DNA of 64,000 bases from Pseudomonas entomophila (GTDB lineage Bacteria > Pseudomonadota > Gammaproteobacteria > Pseudomonadales > Pseudomonadaceae). Shown here one piece after another: positions 1 through 8,684 of this stretch (position 1 is its first letter; each line of letters begins with the position of its first letter). The stretch lies in NCBI RefSeq assembly GCF_029193575.1, contig NZ_JARGCS010000010.1, positions 1-64,000 of the forward strand, given 5' to 3'. The notes under the pieces were generated by a model. That model made no database searches, was not told where the DNA came from, and saw nothing but the letters and a program-made list of their open reading frames with translations. Made by a program: the position numbers and the translations under genes.

Positions 1-549
1 CGCAAGTTTGTTGAAGCTCAGAAGGTGCAGCCCAAGGGCAAAGCCGGGCGAGCAGATATGGCGCTGGCATTGATCAATAAGCTGTATGGCGTCGAGCGTG
101 AACTGAAGGACGCCTGTGATGAGCAGCGATTGACTGGCCGGCAGGAGAAGAGCCTGCCGATCTTGAGGCAATTGAAAAGTTGGTTGGATAAAACTCAGCC
201 TCATGTGACGCCGCAAAGTGTGCTCGGCAAGGCTGTGAATTACCTGGCGAGCAATTGGAGTCGGCTGGAGCGTTATGTGGAGGCTGGGTATTTGCCGATC
301 GACAACAACCCGGCAGAGCGCGCCATAAAGCCATTTGTGATCGGCCGCAAAGCCTGGCTGTTCAGCGACACGCCCAAGGGTGCCGCGGCCAGCGCGCAGC
401 TCTACAGTTTGGTCGAGACCGCCAAGATCAACGGCCAAGAGCCCTATACGTGGCTGCGCCACGTACTGGAGCGGCTGCCCGGTGCGCAGTCGGTGGCAGA
501 ATATGAAGCTCTGTTGCCCTGGAACTGTTCACCGGAAATGCCACGGTAA
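1..549 (+). CDS. IS66 family transposase, C-terminal part (5' end outside window)
   Basis: The reading frame is already open at base 1, so this is the C-terminal part of a larger protein whose start lies upstream of the window. It carries the end of the IS66 DDE transposase domain, including the NNPAERAIK motif that holds the catalytic glutamate, followed by the short IS66 C-terminal domain ([23 protein letters not shown]) and a normal stop. The enzyme would cut and join the ends of its own element. The terminal repeat that ends this element follows 22 bases after the stop. Whether the element is complete cannot be judged from this window. Family assignment is firm; activity is unknown. Confidence 0.88.
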   Translation, partial: RKFVEAQKVQPKGKAGRADMALALINKLYGVERELKDACDEQRLTGRQEKSLPILRQLKSWLDKTQPHVTPQSVLGKAVNYLASNWSRLERYVEAGYLPIDNNPAERAIKPFVIGRKAWLFSDTPKGAAASAQLYSLVETAKINGQEPYTWLRHVLERLPGAQSVAEYEALLPWNCSPEMPR

Positions 550-570
550 ACGATGGTCTCACCTTGCGGT

Positions 571-594
571 AGGTGGGGTTCATGGATCGCTTAC
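571..594 (+). repeat. Right terminal inverted repeat of the first IS66 element
   Basis: The 24 bases here recur at 754-777 with one mismatch (t versus g). Read outward on the minus strand the end begins GTAAGCG, fitting the GTAA tips known for IS66 ends. The sequence right after it (596 onward) resumes inside a second IS66 transposase gene, so this is the insertion boundary. Confidence 0.75.
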
Positions 595-595
595 G

Positions 596-777
596 GTCGA
601 AACGGCCAAAGCCAACGGCAAGGAGTCTTATGCGTGGCTGCGCCACGCACTGGAACGCCTGCCGCAGGCGTCCTCAGTGGAAGATTACGAAGCCCTGCGG
701 CCTTGGAATGGCACGCCTTATCTGCATAGCGAAGCGCTCGCCCATCTTTGGATAGGTGGGGTTCATGGAGCGCTTAC
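596..777 (+). pseudogene. IS66 transposase remnant interrupted by another IS66
   Basis: From GTC at 596 the frame encodes VETAKANGKESYAWLRHALE and onward, homologous to the C-terminal domain of the transposase at 1-549 but clearly diverged in sequence. It starts abruptly at the end of the first element, so it is the 3' piece of an older IS66 copy into which the younger one jumped. It has no stop where the first copy stops and reads through its own terminal repeat (754-777). It cannot encode a working enzyme in this state. The upstream part should lie beyond the left end of the inner element, outside the window. Confidence 0.8.
754..777 (+). repeat. Right terminal inverted repeat of the outer IS66 remnant
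   Basis: This is a near-identical copy of 571-594 (23 of 24 bases). It marks the right end of the older IS66 copy. The next base starts a truncated minus-strand transposase frame, so this element had itself inserted into another transposon. Confidence 0.75.
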
Positions 778-905
778 GCTTCTTCGATGGTTTCTGCGGT
801 CATCAGCGGAGCAGCGGAAAACTGCTCAAGCGGCTCTTTCGGAACCTTTGGCAACTCTCGGAGCGGTTTCTTTTTTTGGTTGGCATACATGCACTTCTTA
901 CTCAT
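778..905 (-). pseudogene. IS256-type transposase, N-terminal fragment
   Basis: An ATG at 905 opens a stop-free frame of 42 codons that runs to the exact end of the outer IS66 remnant. The peptide begins MSKKCMYANQ, has a basic, proline-rich leader, and ends LMTAETIEEA, which resembles the MTxExIxxA segment preceding the (A)FKKALIERAL motif of IS256-family transposases. Upstream of it, at about 917-937, the sequence acacaaaatttctgacaccc resembles the terminal repeats of that family. The rest of the gene is absent in the window, so the fragment is dead. The family call rests on a short match and is moderate. Confidence 0.55.
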
Positions 906-1050
906 GTTATGCCCGAACACAAAATTTCTGACACCCTCAGGTTTCCCCACATTGCTCCAACCAAACTAGCCCTCGGCGAAGGACAGTACAAATCGATAAA
1001 TCCATGTATGTTTTACTGAATCACACGGAAAATTTGCACGTATTCATTAC

Positions 1051-1932
1051 TCAGGTGCCGCCCTCTTCCAACAGTCGTTTAAGGTATTGACCATAACCAT
1101 TCTTGGTCAACGGAGAAGCCAAACGCTCCAGTTGATTTGCATCAATCCACCGCTGGCGGTATGCAACTTCTTCTGGGCAAGCAACTTTGAGGCCCTGGCG
1201 ATGCTCCAGTGTTGCGATGTACTGGCTGGCCTCTAGGAGCGAGTCGTGGGTTCCGGTATCCAGCCACGCATAACCGCGCCCCATGATTTCGACCGAGAGC
1301 CTGCCCTGTTCCAGATAGAGACGGTTGAGATCTGTAATTTCCAGCTCGCCGCGTGGCGAAGGCTTGATCGCTTTCGCCATCTCGACAACATCACTGTCAT
1401 AGAAGTACAAGCCAGTGACCGCATAATTCGACTTGGGCTTCGTAGGCTTCTCTTCAAGGCTGATCACCTTACCACAATGATCGAACTCAACGACGCCATA
1501 ACGCTCTGGATCATTCACGTGATACGCGAAGACGCTAGCGCCCTCTTCACGCCCCATCGCGTTACCGAGAAGTTCTTGGAAGTTGTGACCGTGGTAGATG
1601 TTGTCTCCTAGCACCAGCGCTGTCAGGTCGTTGCCCAGAAACCGCTCACCGATCAGGAAAGCTTGAGCCAGACCATCCGGCGATGGTTGAATAGCGTAGG
1701 AAATGTTCATCCCCCAACGCGTACCATCACCTAGCAACTGTTCGAAACGGGGCGTATCCATAGGTGTTGAAATGATCAGGATATCGCGAATACCCGCAAG
1801 CATCAGCGTGGTCAGTGGGTAATAAATCATCGGCTTGTCGTAGACAGGCAGGAGCTGCTTAGAAATCGCCAGAGTCGCTGGATGCAGGCGAGTACCGGAC
1901 CCACCAGCCAGAATTATTCCTTTACGCTTCAT
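1051..1932 (-). CDS. rmlA: Glucose-1-phosphate thymidylyltransferase RmlA
   Basis: RmlA joins dTTP and glucose 1-phosphate to give dTDP-glucose, the first step of all dTDP-deoxysugar pathways. The 293-residue length is standard. The nucleotide-binding signature GGSGTRL is at residues 10-16, with the conserved SKQLLP and YDKPM segments close behind. It is the last gene of the minus-strand arm and lies 153 bases after rmlB. No rmlC or rmlD is present, so the product is not channelled to dTDP-rhamnose here. Instead the ketoisomerase, aminotransferase and acetyltransferase at 8685-10844 point to a 3-acetamido-3,6-dideoxyhexose. The IS remnants start about 110 bases downstream. Confidence 0.96.
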   Translation of the reverse strand: MKRKGIILAGGSGTRLHPATLAISKQLLPVYDKPMIYYPLTTLMLAGIRDILIISTPMDTPRFEQLLGDGTRWGMNISYAIQPSPDGLAQAFLIGERFLGNDLTALVLGDNIYHGHNFQELLGNAMGREEGASVFAYHVNDPERYGVVEFDHCGKVISLEEKPTKPKSNYAVTGLYFYDSDVVEMAKAIKPSPRGELEITDLNRLYLEQGRLSVEIMGRGYAWLDTGTHDSLLEASQYIATLEHRQGLKVACPEEVAYRQRWIDANQLERLASPLTKNGYGQYLKRLLEEGGT

Positions 1933-2085
1933 GATTTAAACTTCTCTGTAATTCGAGCAGTGCCCACATCCTTCGTGCGATAATATTAAAGCTCGTCACG
2001 ATAGCGTGGCGTGTGATCACTATATGCCATTGGCCGTATCAACTAATTCTACAGCGCCCAGTCAGTTGGGTGCCACTGCAGCGTG

Positions 2086-3156
2086 TCAGGCACAACGGCC
2101 ATCATAGTTTTTCTCAACCCATTCACGGTAAGTACCAGACTGTACGTTTTCCACCCATTGCTGGTTATCGAGATACCATTGAACCGTTTTCCGGATACCC
2201 GTCTCGAAGGTTTCGGCAGGCCTCCACTGTAGCTCGCGCTCGAGTTTGCATGCGTCAATGGCGTAGCGGCGGTCATGGCCGGGCCTGTCGGTGACAAAGC
2301 TGATTTGCTGCTGGTACGACTGACCATCCGCACGTGGCCGCAATTCATCAAGCAGCGCGCAGACGCGACTGACAATCTCCAGATTCGGCTTTTCGTTCCA
2401 TCCGCCCACATTATAGACCTCGCCAACCTGCCCGGCTTCGAGCACTCGGCGGATGGCACTGCAGTGATCCTTGACATACAGCCAGTCACGAATTTGCTGA
2501 CCATCGCCGTAAACCGGCAGAGCCTTGCCGGCCAGCGCGTTCACAATCATCAACGGAATGAGCTTCTCGGGGAAGTGGTAGGGGCCATAGTTGTTCGAGC
2601 AGTTGGTCGTCAATACCGGCAACCCGTAGGTGTGATGGTAAGAGCGAACCAAGTGATCACTGGCTGCCTTGCTCGCCGAATAGGGGCTGTTCGGTTCATA
2701 GCGATTGGTTTCGGTGAAGGCCGGGGACGTCGCCGCGAGGCTGCCGTAGACCTCATCCGTGGAGATGTGCAGGAAGCGAAAACCTGTGCGCGTCATTTCT
2801 GGTAGTGCGCTCCAATAGGCACGCACAGCTTCCAAGAGGCGGAACGTGCCCACCACGTTCGTCTGAATGAAATCACCAGGGCTGTGGATGGAGCGATCCA
2901 CGTGCGATTCCGCGGCAAAGTTGATCACTGCACGGGGCTGATATTTTTGTAGGAGATTTTGTAGCAGCGCACTATCGCCGATATCGCCCTGTACGAATAC
3001 ATGGGCGGGGTTCCCTTCAAGGCTCTTGAGGCTCTCAAGGTTGCCGGCGTAAGTAAGCTTGTCCAGATTGATGACGCTCTCATCAGAGCCGGAAAGCCAC
3101 TCCATTACGAAGTTCGCCCCAATAAAACCCGCACCGCCAGTTACCAAAATAGTCAT
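2086..3156 (-). CDS. rmlB: dTDP-glucose 4,6-dehydratase RmlB
   Basis: RmlB converts dTDP-glucose to dTDP-4-keto-6-deoxyglucose using tightly bound NAD. The N-terminal TGGAGFIG Rossmann motif (residues 6-13), the catalytic T133-D134-E135 and the YSASK motif (Tyr159, Lys163) are all present, as expected for an extended SDR of 356 residues. The 4-keto product is the branch point from which the ketoisomerase at 10443-10844 would move the keto group to C3. It precedes rmlA in transcription order and follows the GT2 gene after 120 bases. Confidence 0.96.
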   Translation of the reverse strand: MTILVTGGAGFIGANFVMEWLSGSDESVINLDKLTYAGNLESLKSLEGNPAHVFVQGDIGDSALLQNLLQKYQPRAVINFAAESHVDRSIHSPGDFIQTNVVGTFRLLEAVRAYWSALPEMTRTGFRFLHISTDEVYGSLAATSPAFTETNRYEPNSPYSASKAASDHLVRSYHHTYGLPVLTTNCSNNYGPYHFPEKLIPLMIVNALAGKALPVYGDGQQIRDWLYVKDHCSAIRRVLEAGQVGEVYNVGGWNEKPNLEIVSRVCALLDELRPRADGQSYQQQISFVTDRPGHDRRYAIDACKLERELQWRPAETFETGIRKTVQWYLDNQQWVENVQSGTYREWVEKNYDGRCA

Positions 3157-3276
3157 TTTTAAATCTTTCTCTTGCTGGTTATCTCACGAGCCGCACTGTG
3201 CACAGGGACCGTTCCAAAGGGTAGCTAGTATTCCTGGCCGCATTGTGGGACACACGCTAGGGATGGGCAAGTCGCG

Positions 3277-4179
3277 TCAGAAAATACCCATGATAATGAA
3301 GGCAAGCAGGATAAGCCGTTCTAGACGGCTACGGCGTAACTGATTGATATGAGGAACCAGCCCTAATCGCACGCACCAACGCCCCGAACTCGCAAGCCTT
3401 GAAACTCTTCCCGTTGGGTCAACGAGCCTGGCAATCTGTCCCACTTCTTTTCTGTACCAGCCATCCCGGACCCGGCTCAACCTCCTAGCCAGCGCCCGTA
3501 CGCCGCGGTTGGCACCGACCAGGTTAGCGTCATGTTGCCGATAACGAATCCACCACTGATCATCGATGAACCAGGGCAACCCACTTGCCCGGTACCAAGC
3601 GTAGATCAACCAGTCATGAGAGTCGATGTGATGGACCGCGTCCCGATTTGCCGACAGGAACGCCTTCATCTGCAACGCGCACGGAACGGAAAGAATGTAA
3701 GTACAACCAGCCCCACCCGATTCAAAAATGTAATCGTGCGCCACTTGCGTCTGCGACTTGCTGACCTTCAACTCTGTGCCATTCGGCCAGAAGGCCATCA
3801 TATTGCAGGAGTAAGCGACATACTTCCCTTGGGAGATTACGTGATGCCCGCGCGCCAGTTTCCCTAGCAGCCAGATATCATCCTGATCAGAAAACGCAAC
3901 ATAGTCATGTTTAGAGTAGTCGACATCAGCTATGAGCCGATAGAAATTCTTACCGGCCCCTCCCGACGAAGTACCATAGGGAAGCAGTTTCACTCGCGGG
4001 TCTTGTTCGGATAATGCCTGAACCCAAAGCTGAGTACCGTCAGCACAAAGATCAACACTCACGTAAATATCAACATCAACATGTTCCTGCTGGAGTATCG
4101 AGTCGACTTGCTCGCTTATATACTCCATACCATTATAAGCTGCCAACAACACTGCAACCCGCGGTCGGTTATTCAACAT
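3277..4179 (-). CDS. Family 2 glycosyltransferase (rhamnosyltransferase-like)
   Basis: The protein (300 residues) has a GT-A fold start (VAVLLAAYNGMEYISEQVDS) and the nucleotide-sugar and metal motif SDQDD at residues 97-101, which is typical of GT2 enzymes of the rhamnosyltransferase type in O-antigen loci. It would add one sugar from an activated nucleotide donor to the growing lipid-linked chain on the cytoplasmic face. Donor and linkage cannot be read from sequence; deoxysugars made by this cluster are the obvious candidates. It lies 32 bases after the preceding glycosyltransferase gene, so it belongs to the same transcript. Confidence 0.85.
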   Translation of the reverse strand: MLNNRPRVAVLLAAYNGMEYISEQVDSILQQEHVDVDIYVSVDLCADGTQLWVQALSEQDPRVKLLPYGTSSGGAGKNFYRLIADVDYSKHDYVAFSDQDDIWLLGKLARGHHVISQGKYVAYSCNMMAFWPNGTELKVSKSQTQVAHDYIFESGGAGCTYILSVPCALQMKAFLSANRDAVHHIDSHDWLIYAWYRASGLPWFIDDQWWIRYRQHDANLVGANRGVRALARRLSRVRDGWYRKEVGQIARLVDPTGRVSRLASSGRWCVRLGLVPHINQLRRSRLERLILLAFIIMGIF

Positions 4180-4211
4180 CCCTAGTCAACCCTGAAACAC
4201 ACGTGCATGGG

Positions 4212-5612
4212 CTATACGCGTGCAGACCTAAAGAAAAATTTAATGAACAGTAACTTTGCCATCATCCTTGGCATTATCAGCGAACACACAGGAAATATGG
4301 GAATCATTCGCTCAAGCCATATACGTTCGAAGGCGGTGACATCGATGTCTTTCACACAAGGCCAAGGCGGGGGCACACCAACTTCAGCCGTCAGTGCGCC
4401 AGCTACTCGCTCCGCGACACGCTCGACAGCATGCACTGCCAACATCTGCCTATAAATATCATCCTCGTCAAGTGCCTCCCTGCTACCTGACTGAATATAA
4501 TACGTCAACGCATCCAGAAGTTTCTCGATACTGGTAGATTTAAGAAGATCCGCCGGTGAATATCCATGCGTCCCCGTCAGCACACCGAAACAACTGATGC
4601 CCTTGCCCATCACCTCCGCAAACGCAGTCCCCCCCACAAAAGGGAAGCTATCGACATAAGCCGAGGCGCCAGAAATGAAAGCTAGGTAGTCAGCGTGACC
4701 TAATCGTCTATGCAGGGTCAGCCTTCGGCCCAGCGCAAACTGCGACCTCCACCACCACCAGTCGACCATAATCCGCGGCCCGACGATGTGCACATTACGC
4801 TTCACTCGCCTGCAGAGTGCCTGGGCAAATGCGGGAAATGACCAATCCAACGCAGGGCGAAACTTGTAGGCAGTCCCCGCAGCAACAACCGGTCCGTCAT
4901 AAATACATGATTTATCACGGTTACCAGGGAGGTCGAGGGGTATACCCACGAACAACGAGCGGTCGATGGTTTTACGCATGCCCCGCAGTTGCCAGCCAAA
5001 ATGGCTGATCTCCAAGACCCGGTCTGCCACACTCAAGCCAAAAGTAAAAACATGATCGGCATGGTTGAACAACAGAACCCGCACACCCGCGTGCTTCTTG
5101 GCCAGGCCTGCGGCAAGTGCCGCCTCGATATCATGAGGGTGGATATACAAGACCAGCGTTTCGTAGCGCAAGAACTCTTCCAACAACGCAATGACACGTG
5201 CCCTGCCAGCTGAATGCCGCTTTACTCTCCTGACCCCGTGCCTGGCCTTCCGGAGGCGCTGTGCAGCGAGACCGGAAACCGATGTCAGTACGATGACGGC
5301 GGAGTCCTCAAGTGCGACCGAACCGACTAACCTCTCGACCAACCTGGTGTGTCCTCCCGTGTCGTATGCCTTAGTCAGGACATGGCCGTACCGACACAAC
5401 TGCGACCCACGCTCGGGTAACGACATACGCTCGAATCGCTCAAGCAATGCCTGCTCAAGGTCGATCAATTGATAGACCCCGAAAGCATTCTTCCACAACA
5501 GTTCACCCAAAAACTTGGCGTATTTGATCGCTTTATCAAGGCTCGGCTCGACGCTCACGCGCGCTACCAACGCGCCAATGAAGTCCCCCTGTGCGCTGGC
5601 CCGCGCTGTCAC
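4212..5612 (-). CDS. Putative GT-B type glycosyltransferase
   Basis: I cannot place this 466-residue protein in a named family with certainty. It has a two-lobed layout like GT-B glycosyltransferases: an N-terminal half with VLTSVSGLAA and LFNHADHVFTFG segments and a C-terminal half with a VDSFPFVGGTAFAEVMGKG segment, which resembles the loop where donor sugars bind. An ATG at 5651 exists, but GTG at 5612 is preferred: it overlaps the upstream stop as GTGA and has a GAGGG ribosome site about 7 bases before it. The gene is thus translationally coupled to the GT61 gene, implying that they build the same glycan. Confidence 0.6.
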   Translation of the reverse strand: MTARASAQGDFIGALVARVSVEPSLDKAIKYAKFLGELLWKNAFGVYQLIDLEQALLERFERMSLPERGSQLCRYGHVLTKAYDTGGHTRLVERLVGSVALEDSAVIVLTSVSGLAAQRLRKARHGVRRVKRHSAGRARVIALLEEFLRYETLVLYIHPHDIEAALAAGLAKKHAGVRVLLFNHADHVFTFGLSVADRVLEISHFGWQLRGMRKTIDRSLFVGIPLDLPGNRDKSCIYDGPVVAAGTAYKFRPALDWSFPAFAQALCRRVKRNVHIVGPRIMVDWWWWRSQFALGRRLTLHRRLGHADYLAFISGASAYVDSFPFVGGTAFAEVMGKGISCFGVLTGTHGYSPADLLKSTSIEKLLDALTYYIQSGSREALDEDDIYRQMLAVHAVERVAERVAGALTAEVGVPPPWPCVKDIDVTAFERIWLERMIPIFPVCSLIMPRMMAKLLFIKFFFRSARV

Positions 5613-6970
5613 GGTTGAACACCCTCGGCAGAGCCACTTCCAGGCAAGCATCCGGCAATGGCATCAACAACATGGTTAAGCTCTACATGAAAATCACTGT
5701 GGATCGATTGACCGAACGCGTATTGTATATCGCCAAACACATACGACACCCTATTACCAACGGCGCACGCCATGTTCTGCCAATAGTAATACGATGTATT
5801 CTCAAACCCAGCAATCATGATAACAATGCGTGTATCAGGTTTGCAGAAAATCAAGTTAGCAAAGGCTGCCCCGGTTGCACCAACCACCACTTTCGCGGCA
5901 GAAAAGGTGTGGACTTGCTGGGCGAAGGAAAGTTTTTCTGGCTCTATGACCTCGAAACCCAGCCGAACCAGCGCATCCTCCACCTCTTGAGCATTGACCA
6001 CATTCCGGTAACCCGAGTTACGCCGGATGTACAAGTACAGACCTGCGCGATCCGTCGCTCCTAACCCCTGCCATACCGCTTCACGCACAGCATTCAGTGC
6101 AGCAGGGCTGAATTGCCCCTGAGAGTGCCCACTCAGTTGCTGGGACCCGGGGCGACGCTCAAAGGGAACGTAACCACAATTTGAAATCACATGAACCAAA
6201 CCAACACGAACGCGCTTGCCTTTTTCGAGCAGAATCAGCGTCCGCTCCTCTCCAACCACGCAACGGATGGCAGCCATTATGTTGGAATGCAACCCTGCAT
6301 CGATCAGCAACGGCATGTCAGGAGCGGCATATTTCACAAACATCGCAAGGCGCGGCAGGACCTCGGTCATGAAGTGCGCGTAATTAGAGCTCAACGCATC
6401 CGTGAAGATTGCCGCTTCGTCGATACGTTCAATATCGGGATCTACCCTGAAGGCATAAGCCTTCCGACGCTTGGGCTTGAGGACCAGGTGGCCGTGCATT
6501 TCCTCGCTGGTGTAATCATGACTCACACGAAAAAGTTCGTGATGTAAAACTCTTTCGTGATGAATGATGAGGTTACTACCTCCGCGCACCACGCAGTCGG
6601 ATAACTGAGCAATATACACTTCGGGAAACCGATATGTATCATGTGGCGAGGGGCACCGTGAGGCTAGGAGTGCAGGGAAAATTTTTGGCGATGGCGTAGT
6701 CACCCATTCGTCCTGCGTAAGAAAATCAAGGGTCTGCGCATAGGGACGCAGGGCTCTCAGACGAAATGCCTGGATGTGAGAGGACATCCGCTGGAATACA
6801 GTAACGAATAGAGGAAACGCTCTCGTCCACGCCCAGATGGCCAGTTGACGAGTAAAAGCGTGGGGTTTCATATAGCGGCGGTAGAACCTCCCCAGCGGTG
6901 TCTTGTTGAGAAGATACAACCGGGCGGAGTCCTGCCAGTTCCCGGACTCCTCATTCATGAGGCCTTTCAT
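5609..6970 (-). CDS. Family 61 glycosyltransferase (DUF563)
   Basis: The 453-residue protein shows the hallmarks of the GT61/DUF563 family: NYAHFMTEVLPRL at residues 196-208 and GATGAAFANLIFCKP near 364-378. Family members transfer sugars in polysaccharide and glycoprotein synthesis, often xylose, GlcNAc or Kdo-like residues, so the donor here is open. The ATG overlaps the wzt stop as ATGA, and its own stop overlaps the next start as GTGA. This makes an exporter-to-transferase chain with coupled translation. A long basic N-terminus with a weakly hydrophobic stretch (residues 40-60) may attach it to the membrane. Confidence 0.8.
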   Translation of the reverse strand: MKGLMNEESGNWQDSARLYLLNKTPLGRFYRRYMKPHAFTRQLAIWAWTRAFPLFVTVFQRMSSHIQAFRLRALRPYAQTLDFLTQDEWVTTPSPKIFPALLASRCPSPHDTYRFPEVYIAQLSDCVVRGGSNLIIHHERVLHHELFRVSHDYTSEEMHGHLVLKPKRRKAYAFRVDPDIERIDEAAIFTDALSSNYAHFMTEVLPRLAMFVKYAAPDMPLLIDAGLHSNIMAAIRCVVGEERTLILLEKGKRVRVGLVHVISNCGYVPFERRPGSQQLSGHSQGQFSPAALNAVREAVWQGLGATDRAGLYLYIRRNSGYRNVVNAQEVEDALVRLGFEVIEPEKLSFAQQVHTFSAAKVVVGATGAAFANLIFCKPDTRIVIMIAGFENTSYYYWQNMACAVGNRVSYVFGDIQYAFGQSIHSDFHVELNHVVDAIAGCLPGSGSAEGVQP

Positions 6971-7707
6971 TGAGCATTACCATCTAGATATCGATCAATG
7001 ATGATATCCGGATGGCCATCATCCTTGACCCGCCCATGATCCATCCAGATGACACGCGTGCACATCTTACGCAGCAGGTTTATATCATGCGAGACAAGTA
7101 TCATAATGTCTGACTGATTGACCAGGTTGGCCATGCGATCTGTTGCTTTTTTTACAAATGCAGCGTCCCCACCGGCGAACATTTCATCGAGGATCAAAAT
7201 TTGCGGTTGAATCGCAGTTGCCAGCGAGAACGCGAGACGAAGATACATTCCCGTTGAATAGTATTTCACCGGCGTATCAATAAACTCTTCAATCTCCGAA
7301 AATGCAATAATTTCGGGCTCCAAGCGCCTCAACTCTGCCTTATCATACTTTAGGATGGCACCATTGAGGTAGATGTTCTCACGCCCGGTAAACTCTGGGT
7401 GGAAACCTGCACCAATTTCAAGCAGTGGCGCCACACGCCCGGAAACTTTTACCGACCCGTGGGACGGTTCATAGATATTGCACAATGCCTTGAGCAGCGT
7501 ACTTTTACCCGCGCCATTATGCCCGAGAATACCAACACGCTCGCCACGCTCGACAGTCAGCGATACGTCATTGACAGCCCTATACTCCGAGTATGCTTTT
7601 TTTACATGCCGCTTGAAAACGCTCGAAATATAGTCCTTCAGCGAAGGTGACCTGTCACTGTAGCGACGAAAGTCAATGGAAAGATTTTCGATAACGATAT
7701 TCGACAT
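6967..7707 (-). CDS. wzt: O-antigen ABC exporter, ATP-binding protein Wzt (short form)
   Basis: This is the nucleotide-binding subunit that drives export of a finished lipid-linked polysaccharide across the inner membrane. Walker A is GHNGAGKST (62-70), the signature is STGMYLRLAF (151-160), and Walker B is ILILDE (170-175), followed by a GGDAAF loop. At 246 residues it ends soon after the ATPase domain and has no C-terminal carbohydrate-binding domain such as that of E. coli O9a Wzt. It starts 3 bases after wzm and shares ATGA with the next gene. Confidence 0.93.
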   Translation of the reverse strand: MSNIVIENLSIDFRRYSDRSPSLKDYISSVFKRHVKKAYSEYRAVNDVSLTVERGERVGILGHNGAGKSTLLKALCNIYEPSHGSVKVSGRVAPLLEIGAGFHPEFTGRENIYLNGAILKYDKAELRRLEPEIIAFSEIEEFIDTPVKYYSTGMYLRLAFSLATAIQPQILILDEMFAGGDAAFVKKATDRMANLVNQSDIMILVSHDINLLRKMCTRVIWMDHGRVKDDGHPDIIIDRYLDGNAQ

Positions 7708-7710
7708 ACA

Positions 7711-8496
7711 TCAGAGCCTATAAACAAGTTTCTTTTCGTTTGCCGACAATACCGCCAGACCAATCAGCAGTGAAAGAATTGCAAAAACAAATGCGAGGGA
7801 GATTGACGCAACTGAGGGTATCGCGCCATGCGCCAAAGGCGAACGAAAAAGATCGACATAGGCAACCAAGGGGTTAATTTTCATCAAGAATGCAGCCGGG
7901 CCACCCAGCATGGTCTTATCATACATGATCGGCGTCAAGAAGAACATGGCCTGCAGAATCACGTTGATGATATAAACAAGATCCCGGAAGAACACAGTGA
8001 CAACCGACATAACCAGACCGATGCCAAGCGAGAAAACAAACAAAAACAAAAACGATAGCGGAAGTACAAACAACGCAAGCGAAAACTTCCCACCCAACAC
8101 AAGAATGATTACAAAGAGCGCGAAGAACGAAAGCAGCGTATCAATGGCAACACCAAATGAAACCGCCAAAGGGAAGAGGATTTTTGGCAAGTAGATTTTC
8201 TTGATCAACCCTTCGTTACTTATGATAGCCTGGCAGGACTGCGAGACCGTGGAACTAAAGCTGTTCCAGGCAATCATCCCGGAAAACAGAAATACAGAGT
8301 ACTCCCGCAGTGGCACCTTGAACAAGGCCGAGAAGACAATCGCAGTCACCGACATCATCAGCAGCGGATTAATCAAGGTCCAAAAGTAACCCACCACCGT
8401 GCGACGATAACGCAATATCAACTGCTGGCGCACCAGTTGCCAGAGCACATAACTATTGGCTTGGATTTCACTCCATCGCCGCGACATTCCTAACAC
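7711..8496 (-). CDS. wzm: O-antigen ABC exporter, membrane protein Wzm
   Basis: The 261-residue protein has the ABC-2 polysaccharide exporter layout: an amphipathic N-terminus (RYRRTVVGYFWTLINPLLMM), then about six membrane segments, and the FFRDLVYIINVILQ region before the last pair. It forms the channel for the undecaprenyl-linked O-polysaccharide and works with Wzt encoded right after it. The start is uncertain: GTG at 8496 or ATG at 8487 are both possible and neither has a strong ribosome site. It follows the aminotransferase gene after a 188-base spacer in which I see no gene, so an internal promoter is possible. Confidence 0.92.
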   Translation of the reverse strand: MLGMSRRWSEIQANSYVLWQLVRQQLILRYRRTVVGYFWTLINPLLMMSVTAIVFSALFKVPLREYSVFLFSGMIAWNSFSSTVSQSCQAIISNEGLIKKIYLPKILFPLAVSFGVAIDTLLSFFALFVIILVLGGKFSLALFVLPLSFLFLFVFSLGIGLVMSVVTVFFRDLVYIINVILQAMFFLTPIMYDKTMLGGPAAFLMKINPLVAYVDLFRSPLAHGAIPSVASISLAFVFAILSLLIGLAVLSANEKKLVYRL

Positions 8497-8684
8497 TACG
8501 TCAATACCTCAATCGCAATAAATTTCGCCCGCCCGCCACAACTACAGTACGATCCGTACGTCTGCGTCACTGCCTGCCGAAACGAGACTGGCCCACGCAT
8601 GCGGACCAGCCTACAGCGCGACACGGATCACGCCAGGGGTCTACGACGTCACCCCGGCTAACGCGGTTGCCCGCTGCCGTTATC

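Noticed and set aside
778..1019. Plus-strand frames after the IS66 end
   Set aside because: They are the reverse side of the IS256-type fragment and its terminal region, with no protein-like content.
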